64,000 nucleotides of DNA from Pseudomonadota bacterium (GTDB lineage: Bacteria; Pseudomonadota; Gammaproteobacteria; Burkholderiales; Methylophilaceae): positions 248,001 to 312,000 of the forward strand of contig JAKOVB010000089.1 of the NCBI GenBank assembly GCA_029782295.1, given 5' to 3'. The notes beneath the pieces were generated by a model. It made no database searches. It worked only from the letters and a program-made list of their open reading frames with translations, and was not told the origin of the DNA. The stretch's first letter is position 1. Each line of letters begins with the position of its first letter. Position numbers and translations under genes: made by a program. Of the stretch, positions 52,269 to 60,270 are shown in pieces.

Positions 52269-55200
52269 TTAATCGCCAAGTTCGGACCAGATTTTCTCCA
52301 GCCGCTTGACCGAGACCGGGAAAGGCGTCTTCAACTCCTGCGCAAACAGGGAAACGCGCAACTCCTCGATCAGCCAGCGGAAGTCCTCGAGTGCTTCGCT
52401 GGCGCCACCGCTCTTGCGCGACGCGGCGACGCGCTCCTCCCAACGCTGCCAAAGCTGCTGGACCGCCTGTGCACTGCGGGCATCGCGTTCGACGCTGTTA
52501 GGGTATTTGTCCAGACGCAGCCTGAGTGCCTTGAGGTAGCGCGGCAAGTGCTGCAGGCGCTCCCACGGCGTCTGCGTGAAAAAGCGTTTCGGGAGCAGTC
52601 GGGATAACTGTTCTTCGACTTCCTTCTTCAGCCTGGCCATGTTCCCGGGCAAACTTCCGAGTTTTTGCAGCAAGGGCTGGTACTCGGTTGCAATGCCCTG
52701 TGCCAGGCGGCCGGCCCCCTCGACCACGGCCGGCAGGCGGGTACGGGCACGTTGCTTGAGCGCCATGAATTCTGCATTGGAACGCGGCAACGCGTCCTCA
52801 CCGATGAAAGCGCGGTCGGCGATGGCCGTCAGCATGTCTTCCTTCAGTTCGTCCGGCGTCATGATATTGCGCAGCAGCAGGGCGTACTGGTTGAAACCGG
52901 GCAAGCCCTTTTCCAGCTGTTTCATCTGCTCCTTCAGCTCGAATCGCATCAGCTTGCGTACACCCTTGCGGTGAGCGGCCTGCGCGGCCTGTGCGGTATC
53001 GAACAGTTTGACCGAAACCGAGTCGCCGTTGTCCTCCAGGGCGGGATAACCGGTCATCTGGAGACCGTTGCGACTGAAATCCAGCCTCTCAGGCAGATCT
53101 CCGAAATCCCATTGCTTGAGCCCGGTTTTCTCGATATCCGGGGATGCATTGCGGAACGTGAGTTGCGCGGCCTGGCCAAGCTGGTTGCGCAGCGCCAGCC
53201 AGTCGCGACCCATCGCCAGCTCACGCCCTGCATCATCCACCACCCGGAAATTCATCAGCAGGTGCGCGGGTACAGGCTCGTCCCAATCCGATACGCTCAG
53301 TTTCAGCTCGGTACGTTGCTGGATATAGGCTGCCAGCGCGGGTAGCAACTCACCCTCCCCCGATTTCACCTGTTCCAGGAAACCGGTCACGAAATCCGGT
53401 ACCGGCACGCACACGCGACGGATGGTCTTGGGCAGGGCCTTGACCAGATAAGTGATTTTTTCACGGATCATGCCCGGCACCAGCCATTCGGCGCGGGTCG
53501 GGTCGAGCTGGTTGAGCAGGGCCAGCGGAACGGTCGCCGTCACACCGTCCAGCGGATGTCCGGGCTCGAACCGATACTTGAGGGGGACTTCGGTACCGTC
53601 CAGATCGAAGGATTCCGGGAACTGAGCCTCCGTGATCCCGGACGCCGCATGGCGCATCAGGTCGTCACGGGTCAGGAACAAGAGTTTCTGGTTACCTTTC
53701 TCGGCCTCCTGGCGCCACTTCTCGAAGCCGGCACCATTGACGATGCCCTCTGGCACCCTGGCATCGTAGAACGCGAACAGGACGTGCTCGTCGACCAGCA
53801 CGTCCTGCCGACGCGCCTTGTGTTCCAGTTCCTCGACTTCGGCAATCAGGCGGGTGTTGTGGGCGAAGAACGGGGCACGCGTATCGAACTCGCGATTGGC
53901 CAGCGCCTCGCGGATGAAGATCTCCCGCGATTCAACCGGGTCAATCGGCCCGTAATGCACGCGGCGCTTGGGGACGATGGTCAGGCCATACAGGCTGACA
54001 CGCTCCCACGCCACCACCTGCGCCGGCTTGCGGTCCCAGCGCGGGTCGCTGTACTGACTCTGCGTCAGGCCGCGGGCCAGGGGTTCGATCCAGTCCGGAT
54101 CGATCTTCGCCACGCAGCGGGCATACAGCTTGGCGGTTTCCATCAGTTCCGCCGCCATCACCCACTTGGGGCGCTGCTTCTTCAATGCCGATCCTGGCGC
54201 GATGTGGAAGCGGATGCCACGCGCACCGAGGTAGGACTCCGCCTCGCCATCCTTGAACCCGATATTACCCAGCAATCCGGCCAGCAGGGCACGGTGGATC
54301 TGGTCGTAGCCGGCCTCGTCGGTATTGGGATGGAAGTCCATCTCGCCCACGATGCTGGCCAGCTGCCCATGGAGTTCGCGCCATTCCTTCAGGCGCAGGA
54401 AGGACAGGAAACTCTGGTGGCACTTGTTGAGCAGGTCGCGGTTGCTCTTCTTGTGACGGAGCGCGTCGTCGTACCAGTCCCAGAGCTTGAGGAAGCCCAT
54501 GAAGTCAGAACGCTCGTCGGCGAATTTGGCGTGGGCCTGGTCCGCGGCCTCACGCTTGTCCATCGGCCGCTCACGGGGGTCCTGCACTGCCAGCGCAGCC
54601 CCGATAATGAGAATTTCACGCAGGCAGTTTTCTTTTCTGGCGGCCAGGATCATGCGGCCGATACGCGGGTCCAGCGGCAGCCTGGCAAGCTGCGTACCGA
54701 CCTCCGTGATGCGTCGCTGGTCGTCCACTGCCCCCAGTTCCTGCAGCAACTGGTAGCCATCCGCGATCAGACGGGAATATGGTGGCTCAATGAAAGGAAA
54801 CTCGGCCACGTCGCCCAGTTTGAGCGAGGCCATGCGCAGGATGACCGAGGCCAGCGAGGAGCGCAGGATTTCCGGGTCGGTAAATTCGGGGCGAGCGTTG
54901 AAATCCTCTTCCGAATAGAGCCGCACGCAAATACCGTTGGACACGCGGCCGCATCGCCCTGCCCGCTGACGCGCCGCCGCCTGTGAAATCTTCTCGATCT
55001 GCAGCTGCTCGACCTTGGCCCGTGCGCTGTAGCGGTTGACCCGCGCCAGTCCGGTATCGATCACGTACTTGATGCCCGGCACCGTGAGCGAGGTTTCCGC
55101 CACATTGGTCGCCAGCACGATACGCCGACCGCCGGAAGGCCTGAACACTTTCTGCTGGTCTTCGATGGAAAGACGCGCAAACAGGGGCAGGATTTCAGCG

Positions 55201-56159
55201 CCCTTGGGATGGTGTTTGCGTAAGTGCTCCGCCGTATCACGAATCTCGCGTTCTCCCGGCAGGAACACCAGGATGTCGCCGCCCCCCAGGCGCGACAGAT
55301 CATCCACCGCATCCAGGATGGCCGCTTCCATGGTCTCTTCCTGCTCGTCCTCTTCTGTTTCCTGTAACGGACGGTAGCGGACTTCGACCGGATACATGCG
55401 CCCGGAGACCTCGATCACGGGGGCTCCGTCGAAATGGCGCGAGAACCTTTCGGCATCGATGGTTGCAGAAGTGACAATAACCTTGAGATCAGGCCGTTTC
55501 GGTAAAAGCTGTTTCAGATAGCCGAGCAGGAAATCGATATTGAGGCTGCGTTCGTGGGCCTCGTCGATGATGATGGTGTCATAGGCATTGAGAAATCGAT
55601 CGCCCTGCGTTTCCGCCAGCAGGATGCCGTCCGTCATCAGCTTGACGTAGCTGGTCTCGGACAGCTTGTCGTTGAACCTCACCTTGTAACCGACGGCCTC
55701 GCCCAGCGGCGTTTTCAGTTCCTGCGCGATCCGGGAGGCCACCGAGCGAGCAGCAATGCGACGCGGCTGGGTGTGGCCGATCAGTCCGCCAACGCCCCGC
55801 CCCAGTTCCAGACAGATTTTTGGCAGCTGTGTGGTCTTGCCCGAACCGGTTTCACCGCAGACGATCACCACCTGGTTTTTTTCGATGGCGGCTGCGATTT
55901 CGTCGCGCCGCAGGTTGACCGGCAGGTCCTGCAGGTACTCCGGCTGAGGCAAAGCGGCTTTGCGTGCAGCAAACCTGCGCATGGAGGCGTCAAACCTTGC
56001 TGCCGTTTCGGCCAGCAACCTGTCCATCGGCTTATTAAGCTTGCGCGCCTCACGGAGATCCCGCAGCTTGCGTTGCAGGGCATGGCGATCCGCCAGCATG
56101 CATTCGGCCAGGCGGCGTTCGAGTTCGGACAGATTGGGGATGAAAGCGGATGAGTTCAT
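52269..56159 (-). CDS. hrpA: ATP-dependent RNA helicase HrpA
   Basis: A 1296-residue DEAH/RHA helicase. Walker A is GETGSGKTTQLP (GSGKT at 105-109), and DEAH at 199-202 is followed by ERS. Motif III is VTSATID and motif VI is QRAGRCGRV. HA2 and OB-fold regions follow, then the long C-terminal DUF3418 part typical of bacterial HrpA. It rescues stalled ribosomes or processes fimbrial mRNA in E. coli. Full length for the family, with no visible break. Transcribed alone. Confidence 0.95.
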   Translation of the reverse strand: MNSSAFIPNLSELERRLAECMLADRHALQRKLRDLREARKLNKPMDRLLAETAARFDASMRRFAARKAALPQPEYLQDLPVNLRRDEIAAAIEKNQVVIVCGETGSGKTTQLPKICLELGRGVGGLIGHTQPRRIAARSVASRIAQELKTPLGEAVGYKVRFNDKLSETSYVKLMTDGILLAETQGDRFLNAYDTIIIDEAHERSLNIDFLLGYLKQLLPKRPDLKVIVTSATIDAERFSRHFDGAPVIEVSGRMYPVEVRYRPLQETEEDEQEETMEAAILDAVDDLSRLGGGDILVFLPGEREIRDTAEHLRKHHPKGAEILPLFARLSIEDQQKVFRPSGGRRIVLATNVAETSLTVPGIKYVIDTGLARVNRYSARAKVEQLQIEKISQAAARQRAGRCGRVSNGICVRLYSEEDFNARPEFTDPEILRSSLASVILRMASLKLGDVAEFPFIEPPYSRLIADGYQLLQELGAVDDQRRITEVGTQLARLPLDPRIGRMILAARKENCLREILIIGAALAVQDPRERPMDKREAADQAHAKFADERSDFMGFLKLWDWYDDALRHKKSNRDLLNKCHQSFLSFLRLKEWRELHGQLASIVGEMDFHPNTDEAGYDQIHRALLAGLLGNIGFKDGEAESYLGARGIRFHIAPGSALKKQRPKWVMAAELMETAKLYARCVAKIDPDWIEPLARGLTQSQYSDPRWDRKPAQVVAWERVSLYGLTIVPKRRVHYGPIDPVESREIFIREALANREFDTRAPFFAHNTRLIAEVEELEHKARRQDVLVDEHVLFAFYDARVPEGIVNGAGFEKWRQEAEKGNQKLLFLTRDDLMRHAASGITEAQFPESFDLDGTEVPLKYRFEPGHPLDGVTATVPLALLNQLDPTRAEWLVPGMIREKITYLVKALPKTIRRVCVPVPDFVTGFLEQVKSGEGELLPALAAYIQQRTELKLSVSDWDEPVPAHLLMNFRVVDDAGRELAMGRDWLALRNQLGQAAQLTFRNASPDIEKTGLKQWDFGDLPERLDFSRNGLQMTGYPALEDNGDSVSVKLFDTAQAAQAAHRKGVRKLMRFELKEQMKQLEKGLPGFNQYALLLRNIMTPDELKEDMLTAIADRAFIGEDALPRSNAEFMALKQRARTRLPAVVEGAGRLAQGIATEYQPLLQKLGSLPGNMARLKKEVEEQLSRLLPKRFFTQTPWERLQHLPRYLKALRLRLDKYPNSVERDARSAQAVQQLWQRWEERVAASRKSGGASEALEDFRWLIEELRVSLFAQELKTPFPVSVKRLEKIWSELGD

Positions 56160-56330
56160 AGCGGCGACGCAATTTTACCATGCCCCATGCAATGGCCGAT
56201 TCATGGAAATCACTAGCTGCAGTTCATGGACCGCACGAATATCTTAGTAAAACAGATGGGTATAGTGGGAACCGTGCAAGGAGCGCAAGCCACCTGCCAA
56301 AACAATCAAATCAATATTAGGAGACTGACC

Positions 56331-56402
56331 ATGTGGACCAAGCCAGAAGTGACTGAAATGCGTTTCGGTTTTGAAGTGACGATGTACGTCTGCAACCGCT
56401 AA
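56331..56402 (+). CDS. pqqA: PQQ precursor peptide PqqA
   Basis: A 23-residue peptide, MWTKPEVTEMRF then GFEVTMYVCNR, with AGGAG seven bases before its ATG. The Glu and Tyr of the E-x3-Y unit (residues 15 and 19), which PqqE cross-links to build pyrroloquinoline quinone, are present. The peptide is followed 21 bases later by a terminator, so it forms its own transcript. No pqqB, C, D or E is near. The partner genes must be elsewhere, or another pqqA copy serves them. Confidence 0.9.
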   Translation: MWTKPEVTEMRFGFEVTMYVCNR

Positions 56403-56423
56403 GCCGGACGGAATTCGTTAAAG

Positions 56424-56446
56424 ACGGGAGCTCAGGCTCCCGTTTT
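56424..56446 (+). terminator. Terminator of pqqA
   Basis: Stem ACGGGAGC/GCTCCCGT with a TCAG loop and a TTTT tail. It also lies just past the end of the convergent GST gene. Confidence 0.88.
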
Positions 56447-56462
56447 CATTTCCGGTTGAAGA

Positions 56463-57077
56463 TTACCCCAGTTCACGCTGGCGTGCCGCCTCCAGCGCGG
56501 GGCGGGAAAGCACCCGGTCCGCATACTGCTCGAGCACTTCGGAAGCCAACGCGATATTGGCGTGCAACGCCCAACCCAGCGTATGGCCGATCAGGATGTC
56601 CGCACCAGTGAAGGTATCACCCGCCACATAGTTCCGTCCCTGCAGGTGCTGCTCCAGCACTTTCACCATGCGGGCGAACTCCCACATCGCTGCCGGCCTG
56701 ACGGCCTGAACCCGCAATTCCTCCGGCAGGACGAAATCGTGCTTGACCAGCGTCCACAGTGGTTGTTCGAGTTCGGAGATGGCAAAAGCAGACCACTGGA
56801 AATATTCGGCACGTGCGCGGCGCGCCTCCGGCACCAGTCCCGAAGCAGGAAACTTCTCGCCGATGTAGGTCACGATGGCTGCGGATTCGGCCAGGATAAG
56901 ATCGCCATCGACCAGCACTGGCAACTTGCCGAACGGATTGATGGCCAGGAATGCCGGCTGGCGCGCCTCGCCCCTGGCAAGATCGATTCTGGCGTAGTCA
57001 TAAGGAACTCCCGCCTCTTCCAGTGCCCATGAGGCCCGCAACGAGCGTGTCCTCGAACATCCATAAAGCTTGAGCAT
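56463..57077 (-). CDS. Glutathione S-transferase family protein
   Basis: A 204-residue protein from ATG 57077, with GGAGG five bases upstream. The N-terminal thioredoxin-like half has MLKLYGCSRTRSLRASWALEEAGV, NPFGKLPVLVDGDLILAESAAIVTYI with the cis-Pro and the ES glutathione-binding pair. The C-terminal helical domain has FTGADILIGHTLGWA with the N-capping motif. Substrate unknown. Confidence 0.92.
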   Translation of the reverse strand: MLKLYGCSRTRSLRASWALEEAGVPYDYARIDLARGEARQPAFLAINPFGKLPVLVDGDLILAESAAIVTYIGEKFPASGLVPEARRARAEYFQWSAFAISELEQPLWTLVKHDFVLPEELRVQAVRPAAMWEFARMVKVLEQHLQGRNYVAGDTFTGADILIGHTLGWALHANIALASEVLEQYADRVLSRPALEAARQRELG

Positions 57078-57086
57078 CACATCCTC

Positions 57087-57509
57087 CTATTTTCTCTGCA
57101 CGCACGCCTCCGTGCCGAAATTGCCACCCTTGAATTCCGGCTCGAAATAGTATTTGCGGAAGCTCCAGCGGCCGTGTTTGTCCTTGCTGAACGTTGCGAT
57201 ACCGGTGCCGTAATCCCTGGTACTCTGGTCCTTAAGGGCGAAATGCATGGCGGCCTTGTCGCCTTCGGCCGCCGCCTCGCCTAAATAGGTACCATAACCT
57301 GGCACTTCCAGCTTGAAGGCGTAGGCGCCGTAGTTGCCGGTGCTTTGCTGGCGGACCAGATTCATGGTGACCGTGCCCTTGTATGGGCCTTCGTGCGCAT
57401 CCTGGCCGGTACAGTCGTAAACGCCACTATAGTCCGGTCCGGTATAGGCCGGGGCGGCAAACGCGGTAGTCGCCGAGAACACGGCAGCGATGGCGAGCAG
57501 GGATTTCAT
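57087..57509 (-). CDS. Secreted protein of unknown function
   Basis: A 140-residue protein from ATG 57509, with GGAGG eight bases upstream. A signal peptide ends at AAVFSATTAFA (residue 19 or so). The mature part is rich in beta-strand residues: YSGVYDCTGQDAHEGPYKGTVTMNL, GNYGAYAFKLEVPGYGTYLGEA, GTGIATFSKDKHGRWSFRKYYFEP. Two Cys (one near each end) may form a disulfide. The fold looks like a small beta-barrel. No family name is known to me. Confidence 0.75.
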   Translation of the reverse strand: MKSLLAIAAVFSATTAFAAPAYTGPDYSGVYDCTGQDAHEGPYKGTVTMNLVRQQSTGNYGAYAFKLEVPGYGTYLGEAAAEGDKAAMHFALKDQSTRDYGTGIATFSKDKHGRWSFRKYYFEPEFKGGNFGTEACVQRK

Positions 57510-57606
57510 GCAGGATTCCTCCGGAATAAAGATGTTCAATATTGTAGCGGCGGCCAACGACTGTCGTCATGGTAAAATAACGAATTGATTTTATTAGGCA
57601 ATAGGC

Positions 57607-58515
57607 ATGGCAATTCAGTGGTTCCCCGGACACATGACCTCGGCGCGCAAAAAAGCGACCGAGACCATGGAAATCATCGACGTAGTCATCGAGGTCCTCG
57701 ACGCACGACTGCCCGAGGCCAGTTGCAACCCGATGATCAACGAAATGCGCGTGCATCGTCAGCGTCCCTGCCTGAAGATCCTCAACAAGAACGATCTGGC
57801 CGACCCCAACGTCACGCAGGCCTGGCTCAACCATTACAACAAGCAACCCGGCGTGAAAGCCGTCGCGCTGTCGTGCAAGAAGCCGGGCGACGTCGCCAAG
57901 GTCGTGGGTCTGTGCCGGTCCCTCGCACCGCACCGCGGCACCAATCTCAAGCCGTTGCGCATCATGATCATGGGCATCCCCAACGTCGGCAAGTCCACGC
58001 TGATGAACGCCCTGCTCAACCGCCGCGTCGCCAAGGTGGGTGACGAACCGGCCGTGACCAAGAACCAGATGCGCATCGACCTCAACGACCAGGTCAGTAT
58101 CATCGACACGCCCGGCATGATGTGGCCCAAGATCCAGTACGACTCGGACGGCTACATGCTGGCCGCCAGCCACGCCATCGGCCGCAATGCGGTCATCGAT
58201 GAAGACGTTGCGATCTTTCTCGGCGACATTCTGCTCTCGCGCTACCCCAGACTGTTGACCGAGCGCTACAAGTTCGACACGACCGGCATGGATGGCGTGG
58301 ATGTCGTGGAATCCGTCGCCAAGCGTCGCGGCTACCGCCTGCGCGGCAACGACCTCGATCTCGAGAAAGCCGCCATGGCCCTCCTTACCGACTACCGCTC
58401 CGGCGCCCTCGGCCGCATCAGCCTGGAAACGCCCGACACCCGGCGCGAGATGATCGCGACCGCGCAGCCAGTCGAAGAACCACCGAGCGATGAAGAAGAC
58501 GAAACCAACGACTGA
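57607..58515 (+). CDS. Circularly permuted ribosome-biogenesis GTPase (YlqF/RbgA-like)
   Basis: A 302-residue GTPase with permuted motif order. G4 NKNDL (residues near 60) and G5-like SCKKPGD come first, then G1 GIPNVGKSTLMN, a G2 Thr and G3 DTPGMMWPK. The N-terminus WFPGHMTSARK is the YlqF signature. RbgA in Bacillus acts in 50S maturation; in proteobacteria the role is less clear. The 3' end overlaps ychJ. Confidence 0.93.
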   Translation: MAIQWFPGHMTSARKKATETMEIIDVVIEVLDARLPEASCNPMINEMRVHRQRPCLKILNKNDLADPNVTQAWLNHYNKQPGVKAVALSCKKPGDVAKVVGLCRSLAPHRGTNLKPLRIMIMGIPNVGKSTLMNALLNRRVAKVGDEPAVTKNQMRIDLNDQVSIIDTPGMMWPKIQYDSDGYMLAASHAIGRNAVIDEDVAIFLGDILLSRYPRLLTERYKFDTTGMDGVDVVESVAKRRGYRLRGNDLDLEKAAMALLTDYRSGALGRISLETPDTRREMIATAQPVEEPPSDEEDETND

Positions 58516-58882
58516 GTCCTGCCCCTGCGGCGGCGGCAGTTACGAGACCTGCTGCGGACCGTACCACGCTGGCAAGCCGGCGCCGACTGCTGAAGCCTTG
58601 ATGCGCTCCCGTTACAGCGCCTATGTGCTCGGGCTGGAAGATTACCTGCTGGCCACCTGGCATCCGGATACCCGGCCGGCAGCGCTGGAACTGGAGCAGG
58701 ACCCGGCCCGCTGGCTCGGGCTGGAGGTGAAGCAGCACGATCAGGTTTCCGGCGAACATGCCACGGTGACGTTCGTCGCGCGCCACAAGGTCGGCGGACG
58801 CGCCTTCCGGCTACATGAACACAGCCGTTTCCAGCGCATCGACGGGCGCTGGTTCTATCTGGATGGAGACACACTGTCATGA
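58490..58882 (+). CDS. ychJ: YchJ family protein (SEC-C motif)
   Basis: A 130-residue protein. The N-terminal SEC-C-like zinc motif CPCGGGSYETCCGPYH is followed by the UPF0225/NTF2-like body: EALMRSRYSAYVLGLEDYLLATWHPDTRP, VTFVARHKVGG and HEHSRFQRIDGRWFYLDGD. The start lies 26 bases inside the GTPase gene and the stop overlaps the next start (ATGA). Function of the family is unknown. Confidence 0.92.
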   Translation: MKKTKPTTESCPCGGGSYETCCGPYHAGKPAPTAEALMRSRYSAYVLGLEDYLLATWHPDTRPAALELEQDPARWLGLEVKQHDQVSGEHATVTFVARHKVGGRAFRLHEHSRFQRIDGRWFYLDGDTLS

Positions 58883-59940
58883 CCATGGAATACCGGAATC
58901 TCGGAAACAGCGACCTCAAGGTATCGGCCGTATGCCTCGGCACCATGACCTTCGGGCAACAGAACACCGAGGATGAAGCGCATGCGCAACTGGATTACGC
59001 CTTCCAGCATGGCATCAACTTCATCGACACCGCGGAGATGTACCCGGTACCGCCCCGCGCCGAGACCGTGACACGCACGGAGTCCATCGTCGGCAATTGG
59101 CTGAAGCATCAACCACGCGACCGCGTCATCCTGGCCACCAAGGTGGCCGGACCGCGCCGTCACATGGCATGGATCCGCGGCGGTCCCGAATCGCTGGACC
59201 GCACCAATATCCGCACGGCGCTGGAGGGGTCGCTGAGGCGGCTGCAGACCGATTACGTCGACCTTTACCAACTGCATTGGCCGGAACGCAACGTCCCCAT
59301 GTTCGGCCAGTACCAGTTCGACCCGGAGCAAGAGATGGAAAACGGGCAGGCCAAGGTCTGGGTGCCGATCCGCGAACAACTGGAGACCCTGGCTGAACTG
59401 GTGAAGGAAGGCAAAATCCGCTACATAGGTGTCTCCAACGAGCAGCCATGGGGGGCCATGGAATTCCTGCGCCTGGCGAAAGAGCACGGACTGCCGCGCA
59501 TCGCCAGCATCCAGAACTGCTACAACCTGATCAACCGCGGGTTCGAGTTCGGCATGACCGAAATCGCCTATCGCGAGCGCTTGTCGCTGCTGGCCTACTC
59601 ACCGCTGGCGTTCGGCCATCTGAGCGGAAAATATCAGGCGGATGCCAGCGCCTCGGGACGGGTGACGCAATTCAAGGGGTTTGCCCAGCGCTATGAAAAA
59701 CCCAACGTGCAACCCGCAGTCCGTGAATATTCGGCCCTGGCGGCACGGCACGGGATGTCCCCGGCGAGGCTGGCACTCTCTTTCGTCATGCACCGCTGGT
59801 TCGTCAGCAGCACCATCGTCGGGGCGACCAGTCTGGCGCAACTGGAGGAAAACATCTCGGCCTGGGAAACGCGCCTCAGCCCGGAAATTCTGCGAGAGAT
59901 CGAAGCGCTGCACCTGCGCTACATGAATCCGGCCCCCTGA
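58879..59940 (+). CDS. Aldo/keto reductase (Tas-like)
   Basis: A 353-residue NADPH-dependent oxidoreductase of the AKR fold. The catalytic set is Asp/Tyr in FIDTAEMY, Lys in VILATKVAG and His in LYQLHWPERN. Cofactor-site residues lie around SSTIVGATSLAQLEENI. The long form with a VPPRAETVTRTESIVG loop matches the Tas/YghZ-type group. Substrate unknown. It is translationally coupled to ychJ. Confidence 0.92.
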   Translation: MTMEYRNLGNSDLKVSAVCLGTMTFGQQNTEDEAHAQLDYAFQHGINFIDTAEMYPVPPRAETVTRTESIVGNWLKHQPRDRVILATKVAGPRRHMAWIRGGPESLDRTNIRTALEGSLRRLQTDYVDLYQLHWPERNVPMFGQYQFDPEQEMENGQAKVWVPIREQLETLAELVKEGKIRYIGVSNEQPWGAMEFLRLAKEHGLPRIASIQNCYNLINRGFEFGMTEIAYRERLSLLAYSPLAFGHLSGKYQADASASGRVTQFKGFAQRYEKPNVQPAVREYSALAARHGMSPARLALSFVMHRWFVSSTIVGATSLAQLEENISAWETRLSPEILREIEALHLRYMNPAP

Positions 59941-60048
59941 AAACCGCGGATGATGGCGATTCCGGCAGGCATTGATTTTCCGTGAAAAAAGTATAGAGTA
60001 TTACTCGGGTATTGCACTTCCGCCTGCTGATTCACAATGGAGGTTTCC

Positions 60049-60267
60049 ATGGACAACAAGTACGGTCTGGGCAGCGCCAAAGTCGCCACTGCGCATCATC
60101 AGCATCACCACAAGACAGCATCAAGCACTTCCGCATCTTGTCGCTTCTGCAACGCATCGACCCTGATTCTCTGCCCGACGTTGAACGACCACTACTGCAA
60201 GGAATGCGGGGAGTACCAGAATGACCTGCCGGCCGATTATTCCTCCGGCCACAGCGCAGATTACTGA
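60049..60267 (+). CDS. Small His/Cys-rich putative zinc-ribbon protein
   Basis: A 72-residue protein; ATG 60049 is chosen because GGAGG lies just upstream, with an in-frame ATG at 60037 overlapping that site. A His cluster (AHHQHHHK near residues 17-24) precedes a Cys set C-x2-C-x8-C-x8-C-x2-C (CRFCNASTLILC, then YCKECGEY). This suggests one zinc ribbon plus a metal-binding His tail. No family name is known to me. It is convergent with rlhA with a three-base gap. A TATAGAGTAT box about 60 bases upstream is a possible promoter. Confidence 0.65.
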   Translation: MDNKYGLGSAKVATAHHQHHHKTASSTSASCRFCNASTLILCPTLNDHYCKECGEYQNDLPADYSSGHSADY

Positions 60268-60270
60268 ACG

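Noticed and set aside
53556-54986. 476-codon open frame opposite hrpA
   Set aside because: Antisense shadow of the HrpA coding frame in GC-rich DNA; no start signal or domain.
56261-56266. TATAGT as -10 box for pqqA
   Set aside because: Good hexamer, but no acceptable -35 at 16-18 bases; too weak to list as a feature.
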